The notes beneath the pieces are model-generated. The model saw only the letters and a list, made by a program, of their open reading frames with translations. It made no database searches and was not told the DNA's origin. Position numbers and translations under genes: made by a program. From Psychrobacter sp. (GTDB lineage: Bacteria > Pseudomonadota > Gammaproteobacteria > Pseudomonadales > Moraxellaceae), in contig JAHHUJ010000066.1 of assembly GCA_020024075.1 (NCBI GenBank), forward strand, positions 1-10,133: a stretch of DNA of 10,133 nt. Reading direction: 5' to 3'. Of this stretch, positions 1-6,035 are shown one piece after another; positions within the stretch are counted from its first letter, which is position 1; every line of letters begins with the position of its first letter.

Positions 1-35
1 GTAAAAACGAGTATAAGTAAAAAATTAAATACTAG

Positions 36-1367
36 CTATTTGGCACTAGGAACCCAAGTTGGAGATTTGGCAATACCTTGAGTCGGTAGCGTAATCACTT
101 TGCCCCCATCCACATAACGGATAACTAAGTTGCCCTTCTTGGCACCCTGAGAATACACCACACGCTCGCCACTTGGTGAGAATTTAGGCGCTTCATCTAA
201 GCCGGTAGCCCCAAAGTTGGCAATAATAGAGCCATTATTGCTCATGATGGCCGCACTGCGTCCACTTAAGAAGCCGATCTTTGTGCCATCAGGACTGTAG
301 CTGGGGTTGGTAGCATAGCCGCTTCGTGAGATTCGTACCGGTGAGCCGGAGAAATTATAACGATAAATGCTAGGGCGGTTAGGGCTGGCGTGATCCGAGG
401 CATAGACGAAGCTGCCATTCGGTGCATAGCTTGGCGTAACTTGCTCATAGGGACCAGACATGACCAATTCTGGCTTACCGCCACTGCTATTAATGCGATA
501 AATGTCTGCATCACCATTGACTGTGCTTGAGAATAAAATCTTTGAGCCATCGGAGGAGAAGCTAGGGTTCAAGCTACTGCCTTTTAGGTCGACTAAGCGA
601 GTCAACTGACTGGTCTGCAGGTTATACTTCCATAAATGGGCACTGTTGTCTTTGAGCTGCACAGAGTAGGCGACTGAACGACCATCAGGAGAGACAGCTG
701 GGCTATAGATAGTAGCATCAGTGACGCGGGTTAGAACGCGCTTGTTACTTCCATCGGCATCTATTAATACCAAAGCAGAGGTTTTTGACTTACCACTACC
801 TTGTTCTTCTACATAGATAATACGAGCATTTAGGTCTAACTTCTTACCGGTAATTAACTCATAAATAAGGCTTGAGGCTTTGTGAGCGGCTGTCTTACTA
901 TCTGCTGCTGTGACGGTCTGAGTGCCTTTGATGATTCTACTTTTGGCCACTTCAATTACTTCAAAAGTAATGGTGGTATTCCCAGCCACACTTTTGCTGC
1001 TACCAATGACCATGTATGGAATTCCTAATTGCTGCCAAGCCGGTAGTGTTGCCTCTAAGTCATCACGGCTATGCGGTTGACCAATTAAGCCTTCACTGGT
1101 CACTGTTAAGGGAGTGGTTTGCAAGTCTTTTTGGATAATTTGTGAGGTATTGCTATCACCAGCAAAAGGCACGAAGGCCACTTGATTTTGACTCACCTCA
1201 CCTTTTTTGGAGATGGTAACCTCTAAGTCGTAGTCTTCTGCTGCTTGAGCGCTTACGCCAACTAACATACCTAGCGATGCCAAGAGAGCATAAGACAAGC
1301 TGGTGGTTAAGTGTGTTTTTGAGCTAGATGCTGGGTACTCAGTATTTATCATTTTAGTTTTTTTCAT
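36..1367 (-). CDS. tolB: TolB, periplasmic beta-propeller protein of the Tol-Pal system
   Basis: TolB is the periplasmic partner of Pal and TolA; it helps the outer membrane follow the inner membrane at constriction. From the ATG ending at 1367 the product is 443 residues, close to the usual 430 or so. A Sec signal peptide is visible: a Lys-rich start (MKKTK), a hydrophobic stretch near residues 27-38, and an AQA-AE cleavage site after about residue 42. The N-terminal TolB domain follows (about 43-180). The C-terminal propeller carries repeats of the type SPxxSPDGxxxxYS near residues 222-235, 267-280, 311-324, 354-367 and 393-406, with a final SPTW near 435. An in-frame ATG at 1409 would add 14 residues (MLLLSKFLDRLYIF). 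Neither start has a good Shine-Dalgarno sequence; I chose 1367 because it gives a conventional signal peptide. It is the last tol gene in view, and pal should follow beyond position 1. Confidence 0.95.
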   Translation of the reverse strand: MKKTKMINTEYPASSSKTHLTTSLSYALLASLGMLVGVSAQAAEDYDLEVTISKKGEVSQNQVAFVPFAGDSNTSQIIQKDLQTTPLTVTSEGLIGQPHSRDDLEATLPAWQQLGIPYMVIGSSKSVAGNTTITFEVIEVAKSRIIKGTQTVTAADSKTAAHKASSLIYELITGKKLDLNARIIYVEEQGSGKSKTSALVLIDADGSNKRVLTRVTDATIYSPAVSPDGRSVAYSVQLKDNSAHLWKYNLQTSQLTRLVDLKGSSLNPSFSSDGSKILFSSTVNGDADIYRINSSGGKPELVMSGPYEQVTPSYAPNGSFVYASDHASPNRPSIYRYNFSGSPVRISRSGYATNPSYSPDGTKIGFLSGRSAAIMSNNGSIIANFGATGLDEAPKFSPSGERVVYSQGAKKGNLVIRYVDGGKVITLPTQGIAKSPTWVPSAK

Positions 1368-1517
1368 GAAGATATAAAGCCTATCTAAGAATTTGGATAA
1401 GAGGAGCATATAAAGGACAGGGTAAGAAGTAAAGCTTAAAACAGTAATTTACAACAGCCACTTGCATCAATCAATCCTAATGCTAGGGATTTGTTATGAG
1501 CCTGAATACTGACCGCC

Positions 1518-2387
1518 TTATCGAACGACGAAGTTAAGTTTCAGCCTACGTTTGTTGGTGCCAATAATAGGAGTGAGTGGGCTGGCTCGGTTGACCGCAG
1601 ACTCTAAAGATTCTTTTAGTGCTGGATCAGAGGTGTTGGCAGTGACACTGAGTACATTCCCATTTTCATCTACCGTTACTGAAACCGATACGGCAGCACC
1701 GACCTTGCCCACTGGCGGTGTCCAATGAGGTTCAATAAGGTTTACCAGAGCGCCAGAGATGTCACCACTGCTATATGTGCTGCTACCAGCGCCTGTAGGT
1801 TTTGATGTAGATCCTGAGGGAAAAGTAGCACTAAGCTGATCTTGGTTATTGCTATTGCTATTGGTAGTTACTTTTGGGACGTTTTTTGTTGTTTTTGAGT
1901 TGTCAGAAGACTCCATTTCTGTAGCGTCTGCAAACTCTTCTGCGTGACTGGCATCTGGAAACTCATTTAGTTCAGTAAAGACAGGGTCACGACTGTCATT
2001 AGCGCCCATAGGCTCTGGAGCGGGCGCTACCCTTCTATTAAAAATAGAGGATATGCCTCTTGAGAAGGCTGAATCATTACCAATATAGGAGTGGTCATCA
2101 TTGGTAGCTGGCGGTGGCTGATGGCTCATCTCGGGTGTTTCGGGAATTGTACCAGCAGCAAGAGACTCGCGGTTGGCTTGAATATCCGCTTGCAGGCTCG
2201 CCAATTCCTCAGGGGTGATGATGCTGGTCTCAATAGCCTGATTGTCTTCAATCTTAGGTACTTGGTACGACAAAGCAATAAATGCCAATATAGAGCCATG
2301 CACGATTAAGCTTAAGATAGCTGGCAGGGCGATGCCATTATCTTCAGGCTCTACGGGAACGTAAACACTGGGCGCTCGATTTAGCAC
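1518..2387 (-). CDS. tolA: TolA, inner-membrane-anchored energy-transducing protein with an atypical linker
   Basis: TolA links the TolQR proton motor to TolB and Pal across the periplasm. The 289-residue product has one N-terminal membrane segment (about 18-41) containing the family's SxxxH motif (S26-H30), which contacts TolQR. The C-terminal 85 residues (205-289) match TolA domain III, which is TonB-C-like, including a DPALKESLESA stretch corresponding to the DPALCQAALAA of E. coli. The two cysteines that form a disulfide in the E. coli domain are replaced (Val and Lys). The central region (about 45-204) is rich in Ser, Asn, Thr, Pro and acidic residues rather than the long Lys/Ala-rich helix seen in enterics. 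The start is GTG at 2387; no ATG lies nearby, an upstream in-frame TAA (2406-2408) blocks extension, and the Shine-Dalgarno is weak. It lies 133 bases downstream of tolR, an unusually wide gap for this operon. Confidence 0.9.
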   Translation of the reverse strand: MLNRAPSVYVPVEPEDNGIALPAILSLIVHGSILAFIALSYQVPKIEDNQAIETSIITPEELASLQADIQANRESLAAGTIPETPEMSHQPPPATNDDHSYIGNDSAFSRGISSIFNRRVAPAPEPMGANDSRDPVFTELNEFPDASHAEEFADATEMESSDNSKTTKNVPKVTTNSNSNNQDQLSATFPSGSTSKPTGAGSSTYSSGDISGALVNLIEPHWTPPVGKVGAAVSVSVTVDENGNVLSVTANTSDPALKESLESAVNRASPLTPIIGTNKRRLKLNFVVR

Positions 2388-2460
2388 GGTAATAGTCTCA
2401 AAGTTTTAGTTTAATAGTAGGATTTGAGCTTAGTCTAGTTTGGTCAGGCTCTTGATAACT

Positions 2461-2480
2461 TTATAGCTGGTTTATAGCTG
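2461..2480. repeat. Short tandem repeat between tolA and tolR
   Basis: TTATAGCTG at 2461-2469 recurs at 2472-2480 (9 of 9 bases), a period of 11. It lies in the 133-base gap between tolR and tolA. No function is apparent. Confidence 0.6.
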
Positions 2481-2500
2481 TATAGTTAGCTTATAAATTT

Positions 2501-2532
2501 GTAATTAGTTGATATTGTAATTAGTTGGTATT
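2501..2532. repeat. 16-base tandem duplication across the tolR stop codon
   Basis: Two adjacent 16-base units, 2501-2516 and 2517-2532, match at 15 of 16 positions (only GATATT versus GGTATT differs). The tolR stop (TAA, complement of 2521-2523) and the last TolR codons lie in the right-hand copy, so the left copy is a duplicate of the gene's 3' end just beyond its stop. This looks like a replication slippage product. Confidence 0.8.
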
Positions 2533-2973
2533 AGTAGGTAGGGGCTGACCGGTTAATAAGCCTACTTTTTTTACCCCAGCTTTTTGTAGGTTAGCCATAA
2601 GCTGCATCACCATACCATATTGATTGTTTTGGTCAGCATTAATCATGACTTGTACCTCATTGCCTGGTGAGCTATTTTGTAAACCAATTAGAGTCTCAAT
2701 CAATGCCTCTTCAAGCACAGGCGTATCGATGTTATTTTCATAACTCATATAAATCTCCCCATTGCTTTTTAGAGAGATAATGACTGGCATTTGCGCCCCT
2801 GTGGCAATGTTTTCGGTACTGGCTTTAGGCAAATCTACGTCAACGCCTGTGGTCAGCATCGGGGTGGTCACCATAAAGATGACCAATAACACCAACATCA
2901 CATCAATGTAGGGCACCACATTCATCGAGGCATTTAGCTCTTTTTTATGTCTTGAAAAGGGGCTAGCTTTCAT
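2521..2973 (-). CDS. tolR: TolR, ExbD-family component of the TolQR proton motor
   Basis: TolR is an ExbD/TolR-family inner membrane protein that works with TolQ to convert proton motive force into TolA motion. The 150-residue product has a short cytoplasmic N-terminus, one membrane segment (about 19-43, starting NVVPYIDVMLVLLVIFMVT) carrying the essential protonatable aspartate (D24, equivalent to D23 in E. coli), and a periplasmic domain ending in a typical KVGLLTG strand. A GTG (2976-2974) directly precedes the ATG at 2973. I favour the ATG because AAGGAG (complement of 2980-2985) sits 6 bases before it but only 3 bases before the GTG. That Shine-Dalgarno overlaps the last base region of the tolQ stop, and only 12 bases separate the genes, so translation is probably coupled. 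The stop codon lies inside a 16-base tandem duplication. Confidence 0.96.
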   Translation of the reverse strand: MKASPFSRHKKELNASMNVVPYIDVMLVLLVIFMVTTPMLTTGVDVDLPKASTENIATGAQMPVIISLKSNGEIYMSYENNIDTPVLEEALIETLIGLQNSSPGNEVQVMINADQNNQYGMVMQLMANLQKAGVKKVGLLTGQPLPTNTN

Positions 2974-2985
2974 CACGTGCTCCTT

Positions 2986-3726
2986 TTATACCAGAGGGGA
3001 CTGAATATTTTGAGCCACAACCGCAGGATCATCTTGAGTAGAGGTAGCTGTTTCGTGAGTCTCACGCTGTAACATACCTGTCATCTCATCACAAAATAGG
3101 GCACGGCTGTCATAGATATCAGCAGCTTTCGCGGTAAAATGGTTATACGCCAAGACCGCTGGGATAGCGGCAAATAGCCCCATAGCGGTAGCGATCAAAG
3201 CTTCAGCGATACCTGGAGCGACAGCGGATAAGCTAACTTGGGATGCTTCAGATAGGCCGATAAAGGCATTCATAATACCCCAAACGGTTCCAAACAAACC
3301 AATGTAAGGCGACACGGAGCCAATGCTGGCCAGCACTGCTAAGCCTGACTCAAGTGACTGCTGCTGACGACCAAGCCCCACACGAAGTTTACGTTCAACG
3401 CCATCAATAATATGATCTTTGGGTTGACGTTTTTTATTCATGCGTAAGAATTCAGAAAAGCCAACATAAAATATATTGGCCAGTCCATGACGATCCGGTG
3501 AGTTCTGAATCCCTTGATACAGCTTCGCCAAATCCTCCCCTGACCAAAACCAGTTTTCAAAATGTTGATCTTGACGTTTGGCTGTACCTAGTCGTGCGCT
3601 CAAACGAAAAATTAGCACCCAGCAAATAATAGAGGCTAATAACAAGATGGCCATAACCATTTGAACCAATAAGCTGGCATCGGTGATGAGACTAATAAGG
3701 TTGATAGAATCTGACAGCTCTGACAT
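2986..3726 (-). CDS. tolQ: TolQ, MotA/TolQ/ExbB proton channel protein
   Basis: TolQ forms the proton channel of the Tol motor with TolR in the inner membrane. The product is 246 residues (E. coli has 230). Three membrane segments are visible at about 15-40, 128-156 and 168-196. The last two carry the family motifs GLFGTVWGIMNAF and PGIAEALIATAMGLFAAIPAV, with the pore-lining threonines at T147 and T180. The cytoplasmic loop between segments 1 and 2 contains many basic and acidic residues, as expected. The ATG at 3726 has only a weak GTGAG upstream. It is the first gene of the tol cluster. The acyl-CoA thioesterase gene ybgC, which precedes tolQ in many Proteobacteria, is not here; the next gene upstream is divergent. 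The C-terminal tail beyond about residue 220 is polar and probably disordered. Confidence 0.97.
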   Translation of the reverse strand: MSELSDSINLISLITDASLLVQMVMAILLLASIICWVLIFRLSARLGTAKRQDQHFENWFWSGEDLAKLYQGIQNSPDRHGLANIFYVGFSEFLRMNKKRQPKDHIIDGVERKLRVGLGRQQQSLESGLAVLASIGSVSPYIGLFGTVWGIMNAFIGLSEASQVSLSAVAPGIAEALIATAMGLFAAIPAVLAYNHFTAKAADIYDSRALFCDEMTGMLQRETHETATSTQDDPAVVAQNIQSPLV

Positions 3727-3842
3727 GAATAACTCACTTGAGGTTATAAAAGGCTAAATAAAATAGAACTTAAGGAAAAATAAGGTGGAGATAAGGCAAA
3801 ATATGAAGCAGCTATTAAGAACATTACAAATATGATTTTTAA

Positions 3843-3878
3843 CCAGTTGTAAGTGTAAGCCCAGTTGTAAGCGTAAAC
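3843..3878. repeat. 18-base tandem duplication upstream of tolQ
   Basis: Units 3843-3860 and 3861-3878 begin CCAGTTGTAAG and match at 16 of 18 positions. They fall in the predicted tolQ leader, 117 bases or more from its start codon. Confidence 0.75.
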
Positions 3879-3881
3879 ATA

Positions 3882-3921
3882 TAAGCATAGGTATTAAGTA
3901 CTAAGCATGGGTGTTAAGTAC
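3882..3921. repeat. 20-base tandem duplication upstream of tolQ
   Basis: Units 3882-3901 and 3902-3921 (TAAGCATAGGTATTAAGTAC and its neighbour) match at 18 of 20 positions. Both differences are A to G transitions. The pair lies three bases from the 18-base duplication and ends just before the inverted-repeat segment at 3924. Confidence 0.8.
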
Positions 3922-3923
3922 AA

Positions 3924-4032
3924 AGGAGTCTTAGATAGCAGAGCTACATTATACCTTAACCTGTGCTGATTCTACTACTTTCAAATAGTCTTATAAACTC
4001 AGGCAACAACCAGATTATTATCTAAGACTTCT
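3924..4032. repeat. 109-base segment bounded by 14-base inverted repeats
   Basis: The 14 bases at 3924-3937 (AGGAGTCTTAGATA) and at 4019-4032 (TATCTAAGACTTCT) are reverse complements at 13 of 14 positions, with a perfect 11-base core (3927-3937 and 4019-4029). They enclose 81 bases without a gene. The size and ends recall a miniature inverted-repeat element or a long-range RNA stem. No clear flanking target duplication was found, so the nature is open. Confidence 0.5.
3948..3953 (-). promoter_or_regulatory. Candidate -10 box for the tol operon
   Basis: The plus-strand ATTATA reads TATAAT on the minus strand, a perfect sigma-70 -10 hexamer about 220 bases upstream of tolQ. No good -35 hexamer sits at 16-18 bases spacing (AGTAGA at best), so this is weak evidence. 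It lies inside the inverted-repeat segment. Confidence 0.3.
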
Positions 4033-4092
4033 CAATAGTCTTCTAAAACTGCTTAATGATAGAAGAGTTTGCATGGAATTTGATGAATTATT

Positions 4093-4117
4093 GGTCAAAG
4101 GTATACTAGTTTTGACC
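4093..4117. promoter_or_regulatory. Inverted repeat, candidate operator of the purine permease gene
   Basis: GGTCAAA (4093-4099) and TTTGACC (4111-4117) form a perfect 7-base inverted repeat with an 11-base spacer. Its centre (4105) falls at the place where a -35 hexamer would sit for the TATAAT at 4127-4132. This geometry would suit a dimeric regulator that competes with RNA polymerase. The regulator is unknown. Confidence 0.4.
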
Positions 4118-4126
4118 TGAATCCTA

Positions 4127-4132
4127 TATAAT
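4127..4132 (+). promoter_or_regulatory. Candidate -10 box of the purine permease gene
   Basis: A perfect TATAAT lies 137 bases upstream of the ATG at 4270. The -35 position 17 bases upstream (TACTAG, 4104-4109) is poor. The TTGACC at 4112-4117 is too close to pair with it but could pair with TATCCT at 4134-4139 (16-base spacing). The promoter is therefore placed only roughly. Confidence 0.4.
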
Positions 4133-4269
4133 TTATCCTTTTTTATTTATTATATTAATGCAGTATTTCTCATTGTCTGTTTTTGGTTAAGCAAAAAGCA
4201 AGCTTGTTTTTTTACCTAAGCAGCACCCTCGTTTGGTTTTTCAACGCAAATATACTCAGGCTACTACCT

Positions 4270-5565
4270 ATGAATGCAATTGAGCGCTATTTTGGCATTG
4301 ACGGTCAAAACACCACGATAAGAACAGAAGTCTTAGCAGGGCTTACCACGTTTTTGACGATGGCATACATTATTTTTGTTAACCCAAACATTCTTGCAGA
4401 TGCAGGCATGGATAGTGGGGCAGTGTTTGTGGCCACTTGTTTGGCTGCGGCAATAGGCTGTTTTATCATGGGTATTTATGCCCGCCTTCCAGTAGCCTTA
4501 GCACCAGGTATGGGATTGAACGCTTTCTTTACTTATGGCGTAGTACTGGGCATGGGTTATAGCTGGCAGACGGCCTTGGGCGCGGTCTTCTTATCGGGCT
4601 GTATCTTTGTTTTCTTAAGCTTATTTAAGATTCGTGAGTGGGTTATTAATGCCATTCCAAATAGCTTAAAACAAGGTATTGTTGCTGGTATTGGTGCTTT
4701 TTTGGCTTTTATTGCCTTAAAGAGCTCAGGCGTTATCGTAGCTAATGAAGCCACTTTTGTCAGTCTAGGGGATTTACAACAGTTCTCGCCTATGATGGCC
4801 GCACTGGGGTTCTTTTTAATCATTGGCTTGGTCTATCGTAATATCCCAGGCGCGGTGACTCTTGGTATTTTGGCAGTTACCATTATTGCGGTTATTGTTG
4901 GGGATGTGCCCTTTGATGGGGTAATGTCTATGCCGCCTCCCATTGCACCTACTTTTATGCAACTAGACATTGCGGGCGCGTTTGACATTGGCATGATCAG
5001 TGTGATTTTTGCCTTCTTATTCGTTGATCTGTTTGACACCTCAGGCACCTTAATTGGGGTAACTAACAAAGCAGGTTTAGTCGATAAAAATGGCGATATC
5101 CCTAACTTAGATAAAGCTTTATTGGCGGACTCTACGGCGACAGTGGCCGGCTCGCTACTAGGGACTTCTTCAACAACGAGCTTTGTTGAAAGTACAGCAG
5201 GTGTTGCTGCTGGTGGTCGTACTGGTCTTATGGCTGTGACTGTGGGCGTGTTGTTTTTATTGAGTATTTTCTTTGCTCCATTGGCGGGCATGATTCCAGC
5301 TTATGCTACCGCAGGCGCTATTTTCTATGTTTCAGTCTTAATGCTATATACCCTAAAAGACATTGATTGGGAAGATTTAACCGAAGCGGCTCCTGTGGCC
5401 GTGGTGCTGCTGTTGACTCCGTTAACTTACTCTATTGCCGATGGTATCTCGCTAGGTTTCATTACTTATACTGTGGTAAAAGTATTGACTGGTAAATTTA
5501 ATCAAGTAAGTGTGGCAGTTTGGGTACTGACCATTATTTTATTGGCGAAAATTGTATTTTTATAA
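4270..5565 (+). CDS. AzgA-type NCS2 purine permease (adenine/guanine/hypoxanthine uptake)
   Basis: This is an inner membrane transporter of the nucleobase-cation symporter 2 family, AzgA-like branch (the same branch as E. coli AdeP and GhxP), which imports purine bases with protons. The 431-residue product is of normal length and almost entirely hydrophobic, consistent with 12-14 membrane segments. Family hallmarks are the N-terminal MNAIERYFGI and RTEVLAGLTTFLTMAYIIFVNP, then LAPGMGLNAFFTYGVV near residues 77-92, FVDLFDTSGTLIGV near 251-264, and GTSSTTSFVESTAGVAAGGRTG near 298-319 (written in two parts by the family as GTSSTTS and ESTAGVAAGGRTG). The start at 4270 matches the family N-terminus; an in-frame TTG at 4183 would add 29 residues without family support. 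The Shine-Dalgarno (AGG at 4258-4260) is weak. Sequence alone does not settle adenine versus guanine/hypoxanthine. It is transcribed divergently from tolQ and is followed by a terminator. Confidence 0.93.
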   Translation: MNAIERYFGIDGQNTTIRTEVLAGLTTFLTMAYIIFVNPNILADAGMDSGAVFVATCLAAAIGCFIMGIYARLPVALAPGMGLNAFFTYGVVLGMGYSWQTALGAVFLSGCIFVFLSLFKIREWVINAIPNSLKQGIVAGIGAFLAFIALKSSGVIVANEATFVSLGDLQQFSPMMAALGFFLIIGLVYRNIPGAVTLGILAVTIIAVIVGDVPFDGVMSMPPPIAPTFMQLDIAGAFDIGMISVIFAFLFVDLFDTSGTLIGVTNKAGLVDKNGDIPNLDKALLADSTATVAGSLLGTSSTTSFVESTAGVAAGGRTGLMAVTVGVLFLLSIFFAPLAGMIPAYATAGAIFYVSVLMLYTLKDIDWEDLTEAAPVAVVLLLTPLTYSIADGISLGFITYTVVKVLTGKFNQVSVAVWVLTIILLAKIVFL

Positions 5566-5584
5566 TCAATAGCATTACCTAGCA

Positions 5585-5626
5585 ATGGGCTTGATAACTA
5601 TGATAACATTTGGTTATCAAGCTCAT
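5585..5626 (+). other. Long perfect hairpin after the permease gene
   Basis: Bases 5585-5598 pair with 5613-5626 over 14 base pairs, including one G-U, with a 14-base loop. The core GCTTGATAAC / GTTATCAAGC is perfect. No T-run follows at once, so it may act as a 3' stabilising stem of the permease mRNA next to the terminator rather than as a terminator itself. Confidence 0.6.
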
Positions 5627-5660
5627 AACCTCAAGCAACGCCGTAGAGGTTTTTCTTTTT
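5627..5660 (+). terminator. Rho-independent terminator of the purine permease gene
   Basis: AACCTC (5627-5632) pairs with GAGGTT (5646-5651) around a 13-base loop, followed by TTTCTTTTT to 5660. The stem is short, but its position 62 bases after the stop codon and the T-rich tail support the call. Confidence 0.6.
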
Positions 5661-5720
5661 AGGTTAGTTATGACATCCTGTTAATAACTTTACCTACATC
5701 AACAAAAGAAGAAGGCATTA

Positions 5721-5807
5721 GTGAGTTTGTTATTACCTATTTCACCTTTGAGTATTTATTACGGTTATGTATTAATTACCCAGTGGTTAAAAAGTAAGAC
5801 AGCTTGA
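5721..5807 (+). CDS. Possible small hydrophobic protein (28 residues), unrecognised
   Basis: A GTG at 5721 opens a 28-codon frame ending in TGA at 5805-5807. GAAGG (5711-5715) lies 5 bases upstream and is a plausible Shine-Dalgarno. The product begins MSLLLPISPLSIYYGYV and ends in WLKSKTA: a single hydrophobic stretch of about 20 residues followed by a basic tail, the layout of a one-pass membrane micropeptide. It sits between two terminators, so it could have its own transcript. I recognise no family. Chance ORFs of this length are common in AT-rich DNA, and a GTG start lowers confidence further. Confidence 0.2.
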   Translation: MSLLLPISPLSIYYGYVLITQWLKSKTA

Positions 5808-5864
5808 GTTCACTAAGCCGCAACATTCTTAATTCACTATTTTTAGTCCCACTTAGACTGAACC

Positions 5865-5919
5865 AAAACCGCCGTCTTACCGCCTAATTAGGTTGGGTAT
5901 GATTTTGGCGGTTTTTTTT
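5865..5919 (+). terminator. Strong terminator, or attenuator, upstream of putA
   Basis: AAAACCGCC (5865-5873) pairs with GGCGGTTTT (5907-5915), and the T-run spans 5912-5919. A second ACCGCC at 5879-5884 can pair with the same GGCGGT (5907-5912), so two alternative stems compete for one 3' arm. It lies 116 bases before putA and 300 bases after the permease. It may end a short transcript from the intergenic region or act in the putA leader if a putA promoter lies further upstream. Confidence 0.7.
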
Positions 5920-5985
5920 ATGGGATTTCTCTACTTAATTTGAGAAGTTAGTCTTAGCAGTGCTCCCATTAGCTGTAAAAATAGC

Positions 5986-6006
5986 TTGGCATTTTGCCTG
6001 TAATAT
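5986..6006 (+). promoter_or_regulatory. Tentative putA promoter region
   Basis: TTGGCA (5986-5991) resembles a -35 hexamer and TAATAT (6001-6006) a -10 hexamer, but their 9-base spacing is too short for them to work together. Each may belong to a different, weaker promoter. What can be said is that the stretch between the terminator (5919) and the start codon (6036) is AT-rich and long enough to hold the promoter. Confidence 0.2.
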
Positions 6007-6035
6007 CAATATTTTTTTGTATCAATGGAGTTGAT

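Larger units (their letters stand above)
3727..4269. other. Divergent intergenic region between tolQ and the purine permease gene
   Basis: The 543 bases contain no convincing gene. They hold two pairs of short tandem duplications, a 109-base segment bounded by inverted repeats, a TATAAT box on the minus strand for the tol operon, and a TATAAT box plus inverted repeat on the plus strand for the permease. Each is listed separately. The stretch is clearly more AT-rich than the flanking genes. Confidence 0.75.
5566..6035. other. Intergenic region between the purine permease gene and putA
   Basis: The 470 bases hold a long hairpin right after the permease stop, a terminator, a possible 28-residue ORF, a second strong terminator and a possible putA promoter, each listed separately. 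No larger gene is present on either strand. Confidence 0.75.

Noticed and set aside
1455..1500. Hairpin AATCC...GGATT between tolA and tolB as a terminator
   Set aside because: The stem is only about five pairs with a bulge, and no T-run follows on the minus strand, so the operon probably continues through it.
4183..4269. N-terminal extension of the permease from an in-frame TTG
   Set aside because: The family's proteins begin at MNAIERYFGI, encoded from 4270. The 29 extra residues have no family counterpart, and no Shine-Dalgarno precedes the TTG.
4133..4269. Purine riboswitch in the permease leader
   Set aside because: I could not find the three-stem layout with the conserved loop sequences of purine riboswitches. 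The inverted repeat at the promoter is a better regulatory candidate.
4833..5291. Long minus-strand open frame opposite the permease gene
   Set aside because: It is antisense to a strongly recognisable membrane protein, has low-complexity composition (many Pro, Thr, Ala, Lys) and no recognisable domain.
5994..6035. N-terminal extension of PutA from an in-frame TTG
   Set aside because: The ATG at 6036 has GGAG at a good distance, while the TTG has no ribosome binding site.
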